DNA of 64,000 nucleotides from Staphylococcus equorum. GTDB taxonomy: Bacteria > Bacillota > Bacilli > Staphylococcales > Staphylococcaceae. The notes beneath the pieces are model-generated. The model was given only the letters and a program-made list of their open reading frames with translations, had not been told where the DNA came from and did not search any database. The stretch lies in assembly GCF_001747895.1 (NCBI RefSeq), contig NZ_LNNB01000003.1:1-64000 (forward strand), in the 5' to 3' direction. Of this stretch, positions 27,655-36,981 are shown piece by piece (positions within the stretch are counted from its first letter, which is position 1; each line of letters starts with the position of its first letter). The translations under genes and the position numbers were made by a program.

Positions 27655-28389
27655 ATGAAAAGATTAGACAATAAAGTTGTAATTATTACTGGCGCAGCAC
27701 AAGGTATGGGGAAAATGCACGCTGAAAAAGTATTGCATGAAGGTGCAAAAGTTGTGATTACTGACATCAATGAAACACTCGGTCAAGAAGTTGCACAAGA
27801 ACTTGGGGAAAATGCACTTTTTATTAAACATGATGTTTCTAATGAAGCAGATTGGCAAAATGTAGTAGATACAGTAATCAAAAAATGGGACAAAATAGAC
27901 GTCTTAGTAAATAATGCTGGCATTACTTATAACACGCCTATAGAAGAACTCAGTTTAGAAAGTTATATGAAAATTGTAAACATCAATCAAGTGTCTGTAT
28001 TTTTAGGTATGAAATCAGTTGCTTCAACTATGAAAGCGCAACAGCACGGTTCAATTATAAACATATCTTCTATGAATGGACTTGTTGGTGGTGCAATTGG
28101 CTACACAGATACGAAATTTGCAGTTCGCGGCATGACTAAGGCTGCTTCAAGAGATCTTTCACCCTATAATATACGTGTGAATTCAGTACATCCCGGTGTA
28201 ATTCAGACACCTATGATTGAACAAGAAGGTGTTAAAGAAGCAGTCGAACAATTCGCGAAGACCATTCCAATGCGTCGTGTAGCTCTGACTGAAGAAGTAT
28301 CTAATATGGTCATCTTTTTAGCTTCAGATGACGCCAGTTACTCTACAGGTTCTGAATTCGTCATCGATGGCGGTCTTACTGCGTTATAA
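27655..28389 (+). CDS. Short-chain dehydrogenase/reductase (3-alpha/20-beta-hydroxysteroid dehydrogenase-like)
   Basis: A 244-residue SDR: TGAAQGMGKMHAEK, NNAGIT, active site YTDTK, C-terminal STGSEFVIDGGL. It resembles 3-oxoacyl or hydroxysteroid-type dehydrogenases; the substrate is not known. RBS GGGAGGAAG. Control by the divergent MarR protein is likely. Confidence 0.87.
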   Translation: MKRLDNKVVIITGAAQGMGKMHAEKVLHEGAKVVITDINETLGQEVAQELGENALFIKHDVSNEADWQNVVDTVIKKWDKIDVLVNNAGITYNTPIEELSLESYMKIVNINQVSVFLGMKSVASTMKAQQHGSIINISSMNGLVGGAIGYTDTKFAVRGMTKAASRDLSPYNIRVNSVHPGVIQTPMIEQEGVKEAVEQFAKTIPMRRVALTEEVSNMVIFLASDDASYSTGSEFVIDGGLTAL

Positions 28390-28421
28390 ACAACTTAAGC
28401 AAACCAAATATTTCAAACAAC

Positions 28422-28467
28422 AAAACCCCCTTCGCAATACCATTTAAATGGTTGTGAAGGGGGTTTA
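28422..28467. terminator. Bidirectional terminator
   Basis: AAACCCCCTTCGCAA pairs with TTGTGAAGGGGGTTT around an inner CCATTTAAATGG palindrome. Confidence 0.9.
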
Positions 28468-28504
28468 TAATAATTCATACTATCTATTGAAATCAAATTA
28501 CTAA

Positions 28505-28831
28505 TTATATTTTTTTAGGTTCTACGTAAGCGACAAAGTTTTCAGCATCTTCTTTATTTAAATCTGTTAAAGAAAATGTGCCAATGCTAAAGCGCATCGT
28601 TAATACATTACCGTCTAATTCGATATTTTCAATTTCGTCATATCTAATGTTTCTATAGTAAAACTGGCCGCCCATATCAACATTTAATATAAGACGTTCA
28701 TTTGTTGCGACATAAGCCGCTTCGTATACTTTTATTTCTCCTTGAACAGGGTATTCCATATTTCCTAAAACGGAAGGCCCTTGTTTCTCAGTTGGAAATA
28801 AATCTTCTGGATTAATATTATCTAATATCAT
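28505..28831 (-). CDS. Small PH-like domain protein in the catalase operon
   Basis: A 108-residue protein, mostly beta-strand, with the pattern of a bacterial pleckstrin-homology-like domain (AAYVATNERLIL, IRYDEIENIEL, LTMRFSIGTFSL). No signal peptide. It starts 20 bp after katA on the same strand and is probably co-transcribed. Function unknown. Confidence 0.65.
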   Translation of the reverse strand: MILDNINPEDLFPTEKQGPSVLGNMEYPVQGEIKVYEAAYVATNERLILNVDMGGQFYYRNIRYDEIENIELDGNVLTMRFSIGTFSLTDLNKEDAENFVAYVEPKKI

Positions 28832-28851
28832 TCGATTACCTACCTTTTCAA

Positions 28852-30333
28852 TTAGTCTGCAACTTCTAAGTCTACAGTATTAATATCAATACCTAAAGCA
28901 TCTGCTACACCTTGACCGTAAGCTGGATCCGCTTTATAACAATGTCTAATATGACGGTGTTTTAGTGGGTCAGTAACTGGGCCCATTTCATTAGCCGTAT
29001 TATTAAATAATATTTGTTGTTTATCAGGTGACATTCTACGGAACAATTCACCTGGTTGTTCAAAGTAATTATCATCATCTTCACGATAATCATATTCGAA
29101 CGCTTGGCCTTGAATGTCTAAGCCTGGTTTTTTGTGTTGCGGTTGGTCTTCAAGCGCACCGTTACTATTTGGATAGTAGTGTGTTTTTGAACCTTGGTTA
29201 TCATCTAAAATACGCATTTGTCCATCTCTACTAAATGGACAGATATTTTCTACACCTACACCTTTAGGTTGGTTAACAGGAATCTGCCAATGGTTTACAC
29301 CTAAACGATATCTTTGTGTATCGCCATATGAGAATAGACGCCCTTGTAACATTTTATCTGGTGAAAAGTCTAGACCTGGAACGATGTTTGTTGGTGCAAA
29401 TGCTGCTTGTTCAACATCTTGGAAATAGTTTTCAGGGTTTCTATTTAATTCAAACTCTCCTACTTCGATTAATGGGTATTCGTCTTTATACCAAACTTTT
29501 GTTAAATCAAATGGATTATCTTTATGATTGCGTGCTTGTTCTTCAGTCATTACTTGGATGTACATTTTCCATTTAGGGAAGTTACCTTCTTCAATGTTTC
29601 CAAATAAATCTCTTTGAGAAGACTCTCTGTCATTTGCTATAACTTGTGCTGCTTCTTCAGGTGAATAGTTTTCTATACCTTGTTGTGTTCTGTGGTGGAA
29701 TTTAACCCAAACACGCTCACCTTTATCATTGTACATAGAGTATGTGTGAGAACCAAAGCCATGCATATTTCTGAAACCTTTAGGAATACCACGATCTGAC
29801 ATCACTATCGTAATTTGATGTAACGCTTCTGGTAATAATGTCCAGAAATCCCAGTTTGCTTGAGGGTCTCTCATGTTTGTTTTTGGATTACGTTTAACAA
29901 CATGGTTTAAACTTGCGAATAATTTAGGGTCTCTGAAGAAGAATACTGGTGTATTGTTACCAACTAGATCCCAGTTACCTTCGTCTGTATAAAATTTCAA
30001 TGCAAACCCACGAATATCACGTTCTGCATCAGCTGCACCACGTTCACCTGCTACTGTTGAAAAGCGAGCGAACATTTCTGTTTCTTTGCCAACTTCAGAA
30101 AAAATACTTGCACAAGTGTACTGTGTAATATCATTTGTTACTTTAAATGTACCAAACGCACCAGATCCTTTTGCATGCATACGACGTTCCGGAATAACTT
30201 CTCTATCGAAGTGTGCCATTTGTTCTAAGAAATATATATCTTGCATTAAAAGCGGACCTCTAGGGCCTGCCGTCATACTATTTTCTCTATCTCCTACTGG
30301 TGCACCAAATAATCCTGTTAGTTTTTTACTCAT
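28852..30333 (-). CDS. katA: Monofunctional heme catalase
   Basis: A 493-residue small-subunit catalase that splits hydrogen peroxide. Visible motifs: catalytic His in [12 protein letters not shown] (about 51-62), [13 protein letters not shown], the essential Asn in [11 protein letters not shown], and the proximal heme Tyr in [14 protein letters not shown]. Length is normal for KatA of Firmicutes. It lies 13 bp downstream of a ferrochelatase, so enzyme and heme supply are co-expressed. A PerR-like palindrome lies upstream of the operon. RBS AAAGGAG. Confidence 0.96.
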   Translation of the reverse strand: MSKKLTGLFGAPVGDRENSMTAGPRGPLLMQDIYFLEQMAHFDREVIPERRMHAKGSGAFGTFKVTNDITQYTCASIFSEVGKETEMFARFSTVAGERGAADAERDIRGFALKFYTDEGNWDLVGNNTPVFFFRDPKLFASLNHVVKRNPKTNMRDPQANWDFWTLLPEALHQITIVMSDRGIPKGFRNMHGFGSHTYSMYNDKGERVWVKFHHRTQQGIENYSPEEAAQVIANDRESSQRDLFGNIEEGNFPKWKMYIQVMTEEQARNHKDNPFDLTKVWYKDEYPLIEVGEFELNRNPENYFQDVEQAAFAPTNIVPGLDFSPDKMLQGRLFSYGDTQRYRLGVNHWQIPVNQPKGVGVENICPFSRDGQMRILDDNQGSKTHYYPNSNGALEDQPQHKKPGLDIQGQAFEYDYREDDDNYFEQPGELFRRMSPDKQQILFNNTANEMGPVTDPLKHRHIRHCYKADPAYGQGVADALGIDINTVDLEVAD

Positions 30334-30346
30334 TATATTATCTCCT

Positions 30347-31294
30347 TTAATTTACCGCAGTTAAGTGATTCTTTTCTTTATAATTATTGATGACTGCATT
30401 TGCAATGCTTTCAATAAACAGTTGATTTGAGCCAGGCATTTCAGCTCTATAATAATTACAACCTAAATCATCGCAAACTTTTTTACATTCATAATCGTTA
30501 TCATATAAGACTTCTAAGTGTTCACATGTAAAACCTAATGGAACGTATATAAAGTTTTGATAATCATATTGTTCATGTAATGTTTGAGTCAAATCTTGCA
30601 CATCTGGTCCAATCCAAGGTTCCCCAGTGTTACCTTCAGATTGCCAACCGTTAAAAACATGGTTATGTCCAATTCGTGATTGGATTAACTGTGCTGTTTC
30701 TTCAAGTTGACTTGGATAAGGATCATTATGTTCCAATATTTTTTCTGGAAGACTATGCGCCGAAACGATAATTGCTGTTTTTTGATGCGCTTCCTCAGGT
30801 ATTAAATTCAATTGTGTATTTACTGAATCAACCCAATACTGAATGAATTTCTCTTCTTTATAAAATTGATCCAATGTCGTTACTTTAATATTTTTCTCAT
30901 TTGCATATTGAGATGCGCGCTGGTTATACATTTCTACTGAAAATGAAGAATAATGCGGCGTTAAAACTACGCTGACGATTTCGTCTATGCCTGCCGCACT
31001 AATGTCATCTATCGCATCTTCAATAAATGGATGTATATGTTTCAAACCTATATATAATTCATAGCTTATGTCACTCGTCATTGAGTTAAGTGTATGACAT
31101 AATGTTTCAGCTTGTTTTTCAGTCGTTGTTGCTAAAGGTGATACGCCACCAATATATTCATATCTATCTTTCAAATCTATGTATGCTTCATGGCTTGGTT
31201 CGTGTCCATGTCTGATATGCGTATAGTAAGGTAAAATATCTTCTTCCTTATATGGCGTACCATAAGACATACATAATAATGCTACACGTTTCAT
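30347..31294 (-). CDS. Ferrochelatase (coproporphyrin type), probably a second copy
   Basis: A 315-residue HemH/CpfC-family enzyme that inserts iron into the porphyrin at the end of heme synthesis. Motifs: [20 protein letters not shown] (14-33), catalytic His in [33 protein letters not shown] and [17 protein letters not shown]. In staphylococci the housekeeping hemH lies in hemEHY; this one heads a catalase operon, so it is probably a paralog serving catalase. Whether another hemH exists cannot be seen here. RBS GGAGGTG. Confidence 0.9.
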   Translation of the reverse strand: MKRVALLCMSYGTPYKEEDILPYYTHIRHGHEPSHEAYIDLKDRYEYIGGVSPLATTTEKQAETLCHTLNSMTSDISYELYIGLKHIHPFIEDAIDDISAAGIDEIVSVVLTPHYSSFSVEMYNQRASQYANEKNIKVTTLDQFYKEEKFIQYWVDSVNTQLNLIPEEAHQKTAIIVSAHSLPEKILEHNDPYPSQLEETAQLIQSRIGHNHVFNGWQSEGNTGEPWIGPDVQDLTQTLHEQYDYQNFIYVPLGFTCEHLEVLYDNDYECKKVCDDLGCNYYRAEMPGSNQLFIESIANAVINNYKEKNHLTAVN

Positions 31295-31351
31295 GTTAAG
31301 TGCACCTCCACTAACTTGCTCTTCTTTACAATAATTATCTATTTGTAATTA

Positions 31352-31367
31352 TTATAATCTATTATAA
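31352..31367. promoter_or_regulatory. PerR-like palindrome upstream of ferrochelatase-catalase operon
   Basis: TTATAAT and ATTATAA with a 2-base spacer; the PerR consensus has the same arms with a 1-base spacer. It lies 58 bp before the ferrochelatase start, where peroxide control of katA would be expected. Confidence 0.5.
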
Positions 31368-31546
31368 CGTAAAAATGATTAAAGTCTATATTTAAATATT
31401 TAATATATCATTTGAATTGATAATACATACTTATAAGTGATAATGAATTATGCGTTTTCATTATTTTTATTACTATTAAATAGTAAAATAACACTTCACT
31501 TTCTTGCAATAATCTATATTTTATATATTGGTAGTGTACATAATAA

Positions 31547-31625
31547 AGGCCTGCCTCACACCAAACAATTTAACACGAGTTGAACATCTGAAGACCGTGG
31601 CTATACCCTTGGCAAGCGAGTGTGA
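31547..31625. repeat. Decayed copy of dispersed intergenic repeat
   Basis: The stretch CACGAGTTGAA..CTGAAGACC..GGCTATACCC..GGCAAGCGAGTGTG follows the order of the better copies at 36234 and 39167 (GAAGACTACA, GGCTGTGCCC, GGAAAGC). Confidence 0.45.
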
Positions 31626-31644
31626 AATAGTATTTAATATGGCA

Positions 31645-31680
31645 AAAAAAGAGCTGCCAACAATTTGGCAACTCTTTTTA
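31645..31680. terminator. Terminator after the ABC permease gene
   Basis: AAAAGAGCTGCCAA pairs with TTGGCAACTCTTTT; A and T tracts on both sides. Confidence 0.8.
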
Positions 31681-31741
31681 GTGATTATATTCAATTCACA
31701 TCACGATTCATCATTATACAAAATCATTTTTATTATAGTCA

Positions 31742-33331
31742 TTATATATCTTTTTCGTTAAATCCGACCGCACCTATGACACATAGTATAATAAAAATAA
31801 GCATAAGGCTGATTATCGGCCCACTTGTAAAATCATCTATAGGCAAACTTGGTATATGCTCAAATGGTGTGATATCTTTCATCCAATCTTTCACATTCAG
31901 TAAAGTACCTAAATAATTCACTAAAAAAGTATAAGCGAGATAAGCATAGACTAAAGTCGTTAACTTTATGCCCCATCCAATTACGACAGTTCCTATACCA
32001 ACAAAACTCAGTATGGCTGGTATATAGACAATAGCCGATTGAATGACCATGTTAAAGTCGAGTGGTGTATCCATTGAATAGAATTGGCCAACATACAAAC
32101 CGAGTCCTGCGACAAAAATCATCACTACCGCATTCACCACACTGATAATTAGAAAACTCAGTAAGTACTTGATACGCGAAAGCGGATTGGCTAATACAAG
32201 CATCGCGTACCCTCTATCTATCGCTTTCTTTATTTTAAATAAACCTAACAGCGTAGGCACCGTACTGATTATTGCCATCACCAACATTAATTGCGGTAAA
32301 AATTGTTTGACGTAATCTCCATTTGGATTTTCTAACATAGACAGTAATAATGGATTATCTTTAAAAAAGTCGTCTAAATTTCCAAAAATAGAGCCATATG
32401 ATAATCCAAGTATAAATAATCCAATAGCAAAATATATAAAACTCATTTTTTGTAATCTGATTTGTAAACCTAGTGGAGACTTCATGTACCACTTCGCATG
32501 TTGGCTCCCTTTTTTCTGTGGTAATAATTTAGCATCGATATCACGCAAACCATTTAACACAAAGGCAAATATAGCAATGATAACTGTAAGGCCTAAAATG
32601 CACCACACCGGCCACCAATGATCTTCTGAAAATGCATACGTTCTAGACAACCAGCCCATCGGTGAAAACATAGATAGCGTCTCATTGGCTACATCTCCAA
32701 ACGCTCTAATCAAATACATAATGAGCAATAAAGCGATACTCACACCAGTCGTCTCACTACTAGATGATACAAATTGGGCAACGAACATGGGCAACGCAGC
32801 AAACATCATACCAAATACACCTAAAGCTGAACTATATAAAAATGCACCTACTAAATCTATACCCTCAACGTTTAACGACGCTAGCCCTAAAGTGAGTAAT
32901 ATGATTAGGCTGACATTAAGTAATAAAGTCTGAATTAGATGCCCCATCAAAGGTGCTTGTTTACCAATTGGCAATGCAGTTAAAATGATTATTCTACCGT
33001 CTTCTTCATCGCCTCGTGTGTCTCGAGATACTATTAAAATATTCATAATTGCTACCATTATTGCTGTGAATAAAGTCATTTCATGCGTAAAAAGCACGCC
33101 AATATTTACATCATCAAAATCAGCCGGACCAAGCATCGCTTGCATCGCAGGATTTTTTGACATCTCGATGATAGGACTCATCTTAGATTGACTCGGGTAC
33201 ATCGACTCAAAAGCAGGTGGAATCATTAACGTTAAAGCAGTTAATAAAACCACCCATAAAATCATTTTTTTACTATTTCTTTTTACATAAAAATAAAATA
33301 ACTTTGAGGTTTGGTAAAATGATTGCTTCAT
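31742..33331 (-). CDS. ABC-2 type transporter permease
   Basis: About 529 residues with roughly 12 hydrophobic helices in two similar halves of six, as in the TnrB3/Tlr-type ABC exporters. It has no ATPase domain and is paired with the ATPase gene just upstream. The ATG at 33331 (after GTAGGTGA) is chosen; a GTG 9 bases earlier is possible. It likely exports a drug, peptide or lipid; nothing in the sequence names it. Confidence 0.8.
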   Translation of the reverse strand: MKQSFYQTSKLFYFYVKRNSKKMILWVVLLTALTLMIPPAFESMYPSQSKMSPIIEMSKNPAMQAMLGPADFDDVNIGVLFTHEMTLFTAIMVAIMNILIVSRDTRGDEEDGRIIILTALPIGKQAPLMGHLIQTLLLNVSLIILLTLGLASLNVEGIDLVGAFLYSSALGVFGMMFAALPMFVAQFVSSSSETTGVSIALLLIMYLIRAFGDVANETLSMFSPMGWLSRTYAFSEDHWWPVWCILGLTVIIAIFAFVLNGLRDIDAKLLPQKKGSQHAKWYMKSPLGLQIRLQKMSFIYFAIGLFILGLSYGSIFGNLDDFFKDNPLLLSMLENPNGDYVKQFLPQLMLVMAIISTVPTLLGLFKIKKAIDRGYAMLVLANPLSRIKYLLSFLIISVVNAVVMIFVAGLGLYVGQFYSMDTPLDFNMVIQSAIVYIPAILSFVGIGTVVIGWGIKLTTLVYAYLAYTFLVNYLGTLLNVKDWMKDITPFEHIPSLPIDDFTSGPIISLMLIFIILCVIGAVGFNEKDI

Positions 33332-33332
33332 A

Positions 33333-34229
33333 TCATTCACCTACTTCATCTGTGGTTTCATAATATCGTTTAAATATTGCTTCTAGTGTTGGTGGCGTAG
33401 ATTCTAATTTTTTAATTTCAAAGCGGCTTAGATATTCAATGACAGCAGAAATTTTATCTGAATCAACTTCAAAATAATATGTGTTGTCTTCTTGCCTCAC
33501 ATTATGCACACCTGTCACTTGTGTTAACGCGCCTAATTGCTGTCCACTTTCTACGGTGAATTGCATGCGTGTAAGATGGCGCATCTCATCTAAAGTCCCA
33601 GAAGTTATCATCTTCCCTTTACGGATAATACCTACGCGATCGCACAATTTTTCTACTTCACTTAAAATATGACTTGAGAGTAATACACTTTTGTTATTAT
33701 TTTTAATGTCTCTTATACATTCTTGAAAAACCTCTTCCATTAGAGGATCAAGACCAGAAGTAGGTTCATCTAAGATATATAATTTTGCATCAATACTAAA
33801 CGCAGTAATTAACGCTACTTTCTGACGATTTCCTGTAGAATAAGCACTACATTTTTTAGTAGTATCTAATTCAAAGCGTTTAATTAATTCATTTTTTCTA
33901 TCGTAATTTGCTTTAGGATGAAGACTAAGAAAGAAATCAATAATTTCTCCACCAGTTAAATTTGGCCAAAAATTGACATCGCCAGGCACAAAAGCAAGAT
34001 CTTTATGCACGGCTACTGCATCTTTCAGCGCATTTTTGTCAAAAATTTCAATAGTACCTTGCGTTGGTTTCAACATACCTAATATTGCTTTGATTGTCGT
34101 TGATTTCCCAGCCCCGTTTGGTCCAATAAACCCATAAACTTCACCCTCATTGAGTTCTAAATCCACACCATCTAAAGCATAGAATTTACCAAAGCGTTTT
34201 GTTAAATTATGAATTTTAAGTAGGGTCAT
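33333..34229 (-). CDS. ABC exporter ATP-binding protein
   Basis: About 298 residues. Walker A GPNGAGKSTT near residue 37, the Q-loop region FVPGDVNFWP, signature YSTGNRQKV (a degenerate LSGGQ) and Walker B LYILDEPTSGLDPL. The C-terminal extension (SGQQLGALTQVTGVHNV) is typical of drug-export ATPases such as BcrA-like proteins. The start at 34229 has AAAGGGTGG upstream. Confidence 0.9.
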   Translation of the reverse strand: MTLLKIHNLTKRFGKFYALDGVDLELNEGEVYGFIGPNGAGKSTTIKAILGMLKPTQGTIEIFDKNALKDAVAVHKDLAFVPGDVNFWPNLTGGEIIDFFLSLHPKANYDRKNELIKRFELDTTKKCSAYSTGNRQKVALITAFSIDAKLYILDEPTSGLDPLMEEVFQECIRDIKNNNKSVLLSSHILSEVEKLCDRVGIIRKGKMITSGTLDEMRHLTRMQFTVESGQQLGALTQVTGVHNVRQEDNTYYFEVDSDKISAVIEYLSRFEIKKLESTPPTLEAIFKRYYETTDEVGE

Positions 34230-34250
34230 ACACACCACCCTTTACATGAT

Positions 34251-34583
34251 TTATAACAGTCCTTTAACTCTAAAATCAGTAACAATTAAAATGATATTGC
34301 CTTCTTTCATTTCTGCCTCACAATGATCTGCATCACTAGAAGGCACACCTAATATGCTAAGCTTTTCTCTTAATTCTTCAGCTTTCGAATCAAAATCTTC
34401 ATCTATATCAACTTTATTGTAATCAACTGCTGTAACTTTTATATTTTCAGTGACCTCTGCAGTTCGATCTTTATCATCTGATAGCACGTATATATCTTGG
34501 CTACCAATACCTCGATCTTTTAAAGCCTTCACATCCGCTACTAAAGCCGCGTCATTTGTATAAGGTTTTACAACCGGTGCCAT
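34251..34583 (-). CDS. General stress protein, YflT domain
   Basis: About 110 residues with the YflT/heat-induced stress domain (VVKPYTNDAALVADVKALKDRGIGSQDIYVLSDD). B. subtilis YflT is sigma-B dependent. An in-frame ATG 27 bases upstream is rejected since GGGAGG precedes the ATG at 34583. It lies 39 bp after the membrane-anchored gene that follows a sigma-B-type promoter. Confidence 0.82.
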   Translation of the reverse strand: MAPVVKPYTNDAALVADVKALKDRGIGSQDIYVLSDDKDRTAEVTENIKVTAVDYNKVDIDEDFDSKAEELREKLSILGVPSSDADHCEAEMKEGNIILIVTDFRVKGLL

Positions 34584-34622
34584 AAGAATCCTCCCTTTCC
34601 AATACTTCAACTTATTAATATA

Positions 34623-35021
34623 TTAATTTTTTGTCTTAATCATTAAACTGTTATATCGATTTTCAGTTATATAAAAATAAGTATCCTCTAACATTAAATC
34701 GAACAATTCATCTCTGACCATGTCATCTGTCATTTCAAATTGCGTTTCAACCTTTTCTTGCGCTTCATCTTCAACAAAATTAACTTGATCTTTTCTTACA
34801 TCTACTGTCTTACGTTTATAAATGAGTTCGAGATGCGCACGCCCTTGATGTATTGCTTCTAAGTTATCTATCTTATAGGCACTTTGTACAAATTCTTCAA
34901 TTCGTCTTTCTCTGTGACGCTTATCTTTTGAAGCTTTAAAATCCTTTGTATACTTTAGCTTAACAAGTAAGTAAATGACTAATATGAAAAGTATCGTTAC
35001 AAGAAATAGTAGCGTAGCCAT
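34623..35021 (-). CDS. Membrane-anchored hypothetical protein
   Basis: About 132 residues: an N-terminal helix (LLFLVTILFILVIYLLV, residues 4-20) and a charged cytoplasmic part rich in Lys, Arg and Glu. No family recognised. AAAGGGGGAG marks the ATG at 35021. It is the first gene of a unit with the YflT gene under a sigma-B-type promoter. Confidence 0.7.
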   Translation of the reverse strand: MATLLFLVTILFILVIYLLVKLKYTKDFKASKDKRHRERRIEEFVQSAYKIDNLEAIHQGRAHLELIYKRKTVDVRKDQVNFVEDEAQEKVETQFEMTDDMVRDELFDLMLEDTYFYITENRYNSLMIKTKN

Positions 35022-35087
35022 ACATACTCCCCCTTTATTCGTGTGAATTTTCAATTCAAGTTATCTTTTTCCAATATTATAGTTAAT

Positions 35088-35112
35088 TTTCCCTTTGAAA
35101 ACGCTTTTAAAC
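35088..35112 (-). promoter_or_regulatory. Sigma-B-type promoter
   Basis: On the minus strand GTTTAA is followed after 13 bases by GGGAAA, close to the consensus GTTTAA-N12-15-GGGTAT. It drives the membrane protein and YflT stress genes. Confidence 0.7.
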
Positions 35113-35207
35113 ACTTTTAAAATCTAAAAATTAACTTTTATTGTTGTAAAAAATTATTATTAAGATTTTATATTTATTTACTAATACGATCTGATAATAT
35201 ATCTAAA

Positions 35208-35232
35208 GTTTAACTTCTATAAAAAAGGCAAA
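35208..35232 (+). promoter_or_regulatory. Possible sigma-B promoter for the VLRF1-like gene
   Basis: GTTTAA, a 13-base spacer, then GGCAAA, which fits the -35 and spacing but only half of the -10. Confidence 0.4.
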
Positions 35233-35269
35233 ATATATAGTATGTAAGAATTATGAAGGGTGATATATA

Positions 35270-36055
35270 ATGCTTTTACAAGAAGAAATTAATAACTTGG
35301 AACAATTCGATGGTAAGTCACAAAATCAAAAAGTATTCTCAATTTATTTAGATACCAGTCCCGAACAAGGAACAAAGTGGAAAATTGAATTAAAAAATGC
35401 CTTGAAAGACTTATCAGACAAAACAAAAAGCAGTGACAATCACGAAGAAAAAAACCAAGCAAAAGATATTATCAATAAAGTAGAAACTGAAATACAAGGC
35501 GCTGAACCTAATTTAAAAAGAGGTCTTATTTTATTTATGACTGCCGACGAGTCATTAAGGTTCGAAAAACACGTTAACATTTCTATAAAAACAGAATTTA
35601 AATGGGACACAAAACCCAAATTAGATCAGCTCAAATCATTACAACAAAGCTATCCTTACACTGGTATTTTAGTTTTACAACAAGACAAAGCACGTGTGAT
35701 TGAAACTGAAATTGGTACAATTGTAGACGAAGATTATTACACTCTAGATTTAGATACTAATGATTGGAGAGAACATTCCGGACCACAAGGCGATGATTTA
35801 ACTCAAGGTGGCGCGCAAAGAGATGAATATAAAGAACGTGTGAAAGCTAATCAAGAGCGTTGGTTCAAAAGTTTAGTCGCTACTATTGAGAAAAATGCTA
35901 AGAAGAAAGGCTGGCACCAACTCTATTTAGCTGGTGAAAAAGAAGAAGTAGAAAAATTAAAAACGATGTTCAATCGTAACATTGACCAAGTCACACCAAG
36001 TAATATATTAAATTTAAATGCAACAGAAATTATAAACAAAGTAATGGAAGAATAA
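35270..36055 (+). CDS. VLRF1-family aeRF1-like release factor protein
   Basis: A 261-residue protein resembling the archaeal/eukaryotic release-factor-1-like families found in bacteria (VLRF1/baeRF): FSIYLDTSPEQGTKW near the start, ARVIETEIGTIVDED in the middle and LYLAGEKEEVEKL near the end. The central loop is rich in Gly and Gln (GPQGDDLTQGGAQ), where true release factors carry GGQ; here GG and Q are separated. Proposed roles include ribosome rescue under stress. It is divergent from the YflT stress operon, which suits a stress-time function. Confidence 0.75.
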   Translation: MLLQEEINNLEQFDGKSQNQKVFSIYLDTSPEQGTKWKIELKNALKDLSDKTKSSDNHEEKNQAKDIINKVETEIQGAEPNLKRGLILFMTADESLRFEKHVNISIKTEFKWDTKPKLDQLKSLQQSYPYTGILVLQQDKARVIETEIGTIVDEDYYTLDLDTNDWREHSGPQGDDLTQGGAQRDEYKERVKANQERWFKSLVATIEKNAKKKGWHQLYLAGEKEEVEKLKTMFNRNIDQVTPSNILNLNATEIINKVMEE

Positions 36056-36140
36056 ATTTCAAATCATGCTAGTCACAATATATCAAAACACCTGAATATG
36101 TACTGAATTTTAAAAGCTGTACTTTGCTTTAGCATATAAT

Positions 36141-36188
36141 TTTAAAGGCTTGTTTCCTAATTTTTGTAGGAGACAAGCCTTTAAATTT
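36141..36188. terminator. Terminator after the VLRF1-like gene
   Basis: TTTAAAGGCTTGT..CCTA pairs with TAGG..ACAAGCCTTTAAA, followed by T-rich sequence. Confidence 0.85.
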
Positions 36189-36233
36189 TGTTTTGATTTG
36201 TTCATTGTTATTGCAAATTTATTAAATTAAAAA

Positions 36234-36334
36234 TAGCAGTGATTTGAGTCGACTTCTAACTCGTTAATAAAGCACTAACCGAAGACTACAAGCTGAGACT
36301 GTGTCCGCGGAAAGCGTGCACAAAAGAACTGCTA
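36234..36334. repeat. Dispersed intergenic repeat, good copy A
   Basis: About 101 bp bounded by the inverted ends TAGCAGT and ACTGCTA. Inner landmarks are GTGATTTG, AAAGCACTA, CGAAGACTACA, GCTGAG and CCGCGGAAAGCGTGCAC. It matches copy B at 39167 along nearly its whole length. Confidence 0.85.
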
Positions 36335-36396
36335 ACAAAGTAGAAGTCGTTGTCGACAACCTGATAAAGAGGTGTTTTTACACATGGCTAGTAATG

Positions 36397-36981
36397 TCAC
36401 CTATCATTTTTAGTTGTAGTTGAAGTTGCATTACCCAATTTCAAAGCTTGAAGCATAATCCCTATAATGAGTATGCTACCTATTGTATCTGTAAAAAAGT
36501 GTGCACGTAGATATATTCTAGAAACGATAATCGAAATGATCAATAATACGCATATGAGCGTTAGCCATTGATTATTTTTCAACAATAATATGAGACTCAC
36601 CAGTAGACAGACACTTAACACGTGCATACTTGGAAAACTATAGCCATCTATACTGATATCAGGTCTTGGTCGTTGAATAATATATTTAAAAAATGTACCT
36701 ATCAACAAAACACTGAAACACCAAAATCCATACCACCAAAACTTAAATTGATTATAAAAAAATACGAGTGTTAAAATCATCAATATCATGATTAAACAGT
36801 GCAACGGCTCAAATATATTAGAAATTATTTCAAGATATACAACGACACTATTAGAGTTAATCGTTCCATGTAACCATTGATAAATAAAATTATCTAATGG
36901 ATCAGTTAAATCTATATGTATACATATCATGAGTATCAATAAGCACAAACTTATTAAAATCATTTTCAAATAGTCTCTCAC
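36397..36981 (-). CDS. PAP2-family lipid phosphatase
   Basis: A 194-residue membrane protein with about five helices and complete PAP2 motifs: KYIIQRPRPD (KX6RP type), YSFPSMHVL (PSxH type) and SRIYLRAHFFTD (SRxxxxxHxxxD). It starts with GTG one base after the stop of the FtsW-like gene, so both are one operon. The pair suggests recycling of a polyprenyl carrier next to a glycan polymerase; that is inference. Confidence 0.85.
   Translation of the reverse strand: MRDYLKMILISLCLLILMICIHIDLTDPLDNFIYQWLHGTINSNSVVVYLEIISNIFEPLHCLIMILMILTLVFFYNQFKFWWYGFWCFSVLLIGTFFKYIIQRPRPDISIDGYSFPSMHVLSVCLLVSLILLLKNNQWLTLICVLLIISIIVSRIYLRAHFFTDTIGSILIIGIMLQALKLGNATSTTTKNDR

Noticed and set aside
24637-28389. 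A catabolic operon made of the SDR, MaoC and MarR genes
   Set aside because: The genes face different ways with separate promoters and terminators; only clustering is seen, not an operon.
31528-31761. 77-codon plus-strand reading frame
   Set aside because: It runs through a decayed intergenic repeat and a terminator and into the 3' end of the ABC permease on the other strand.
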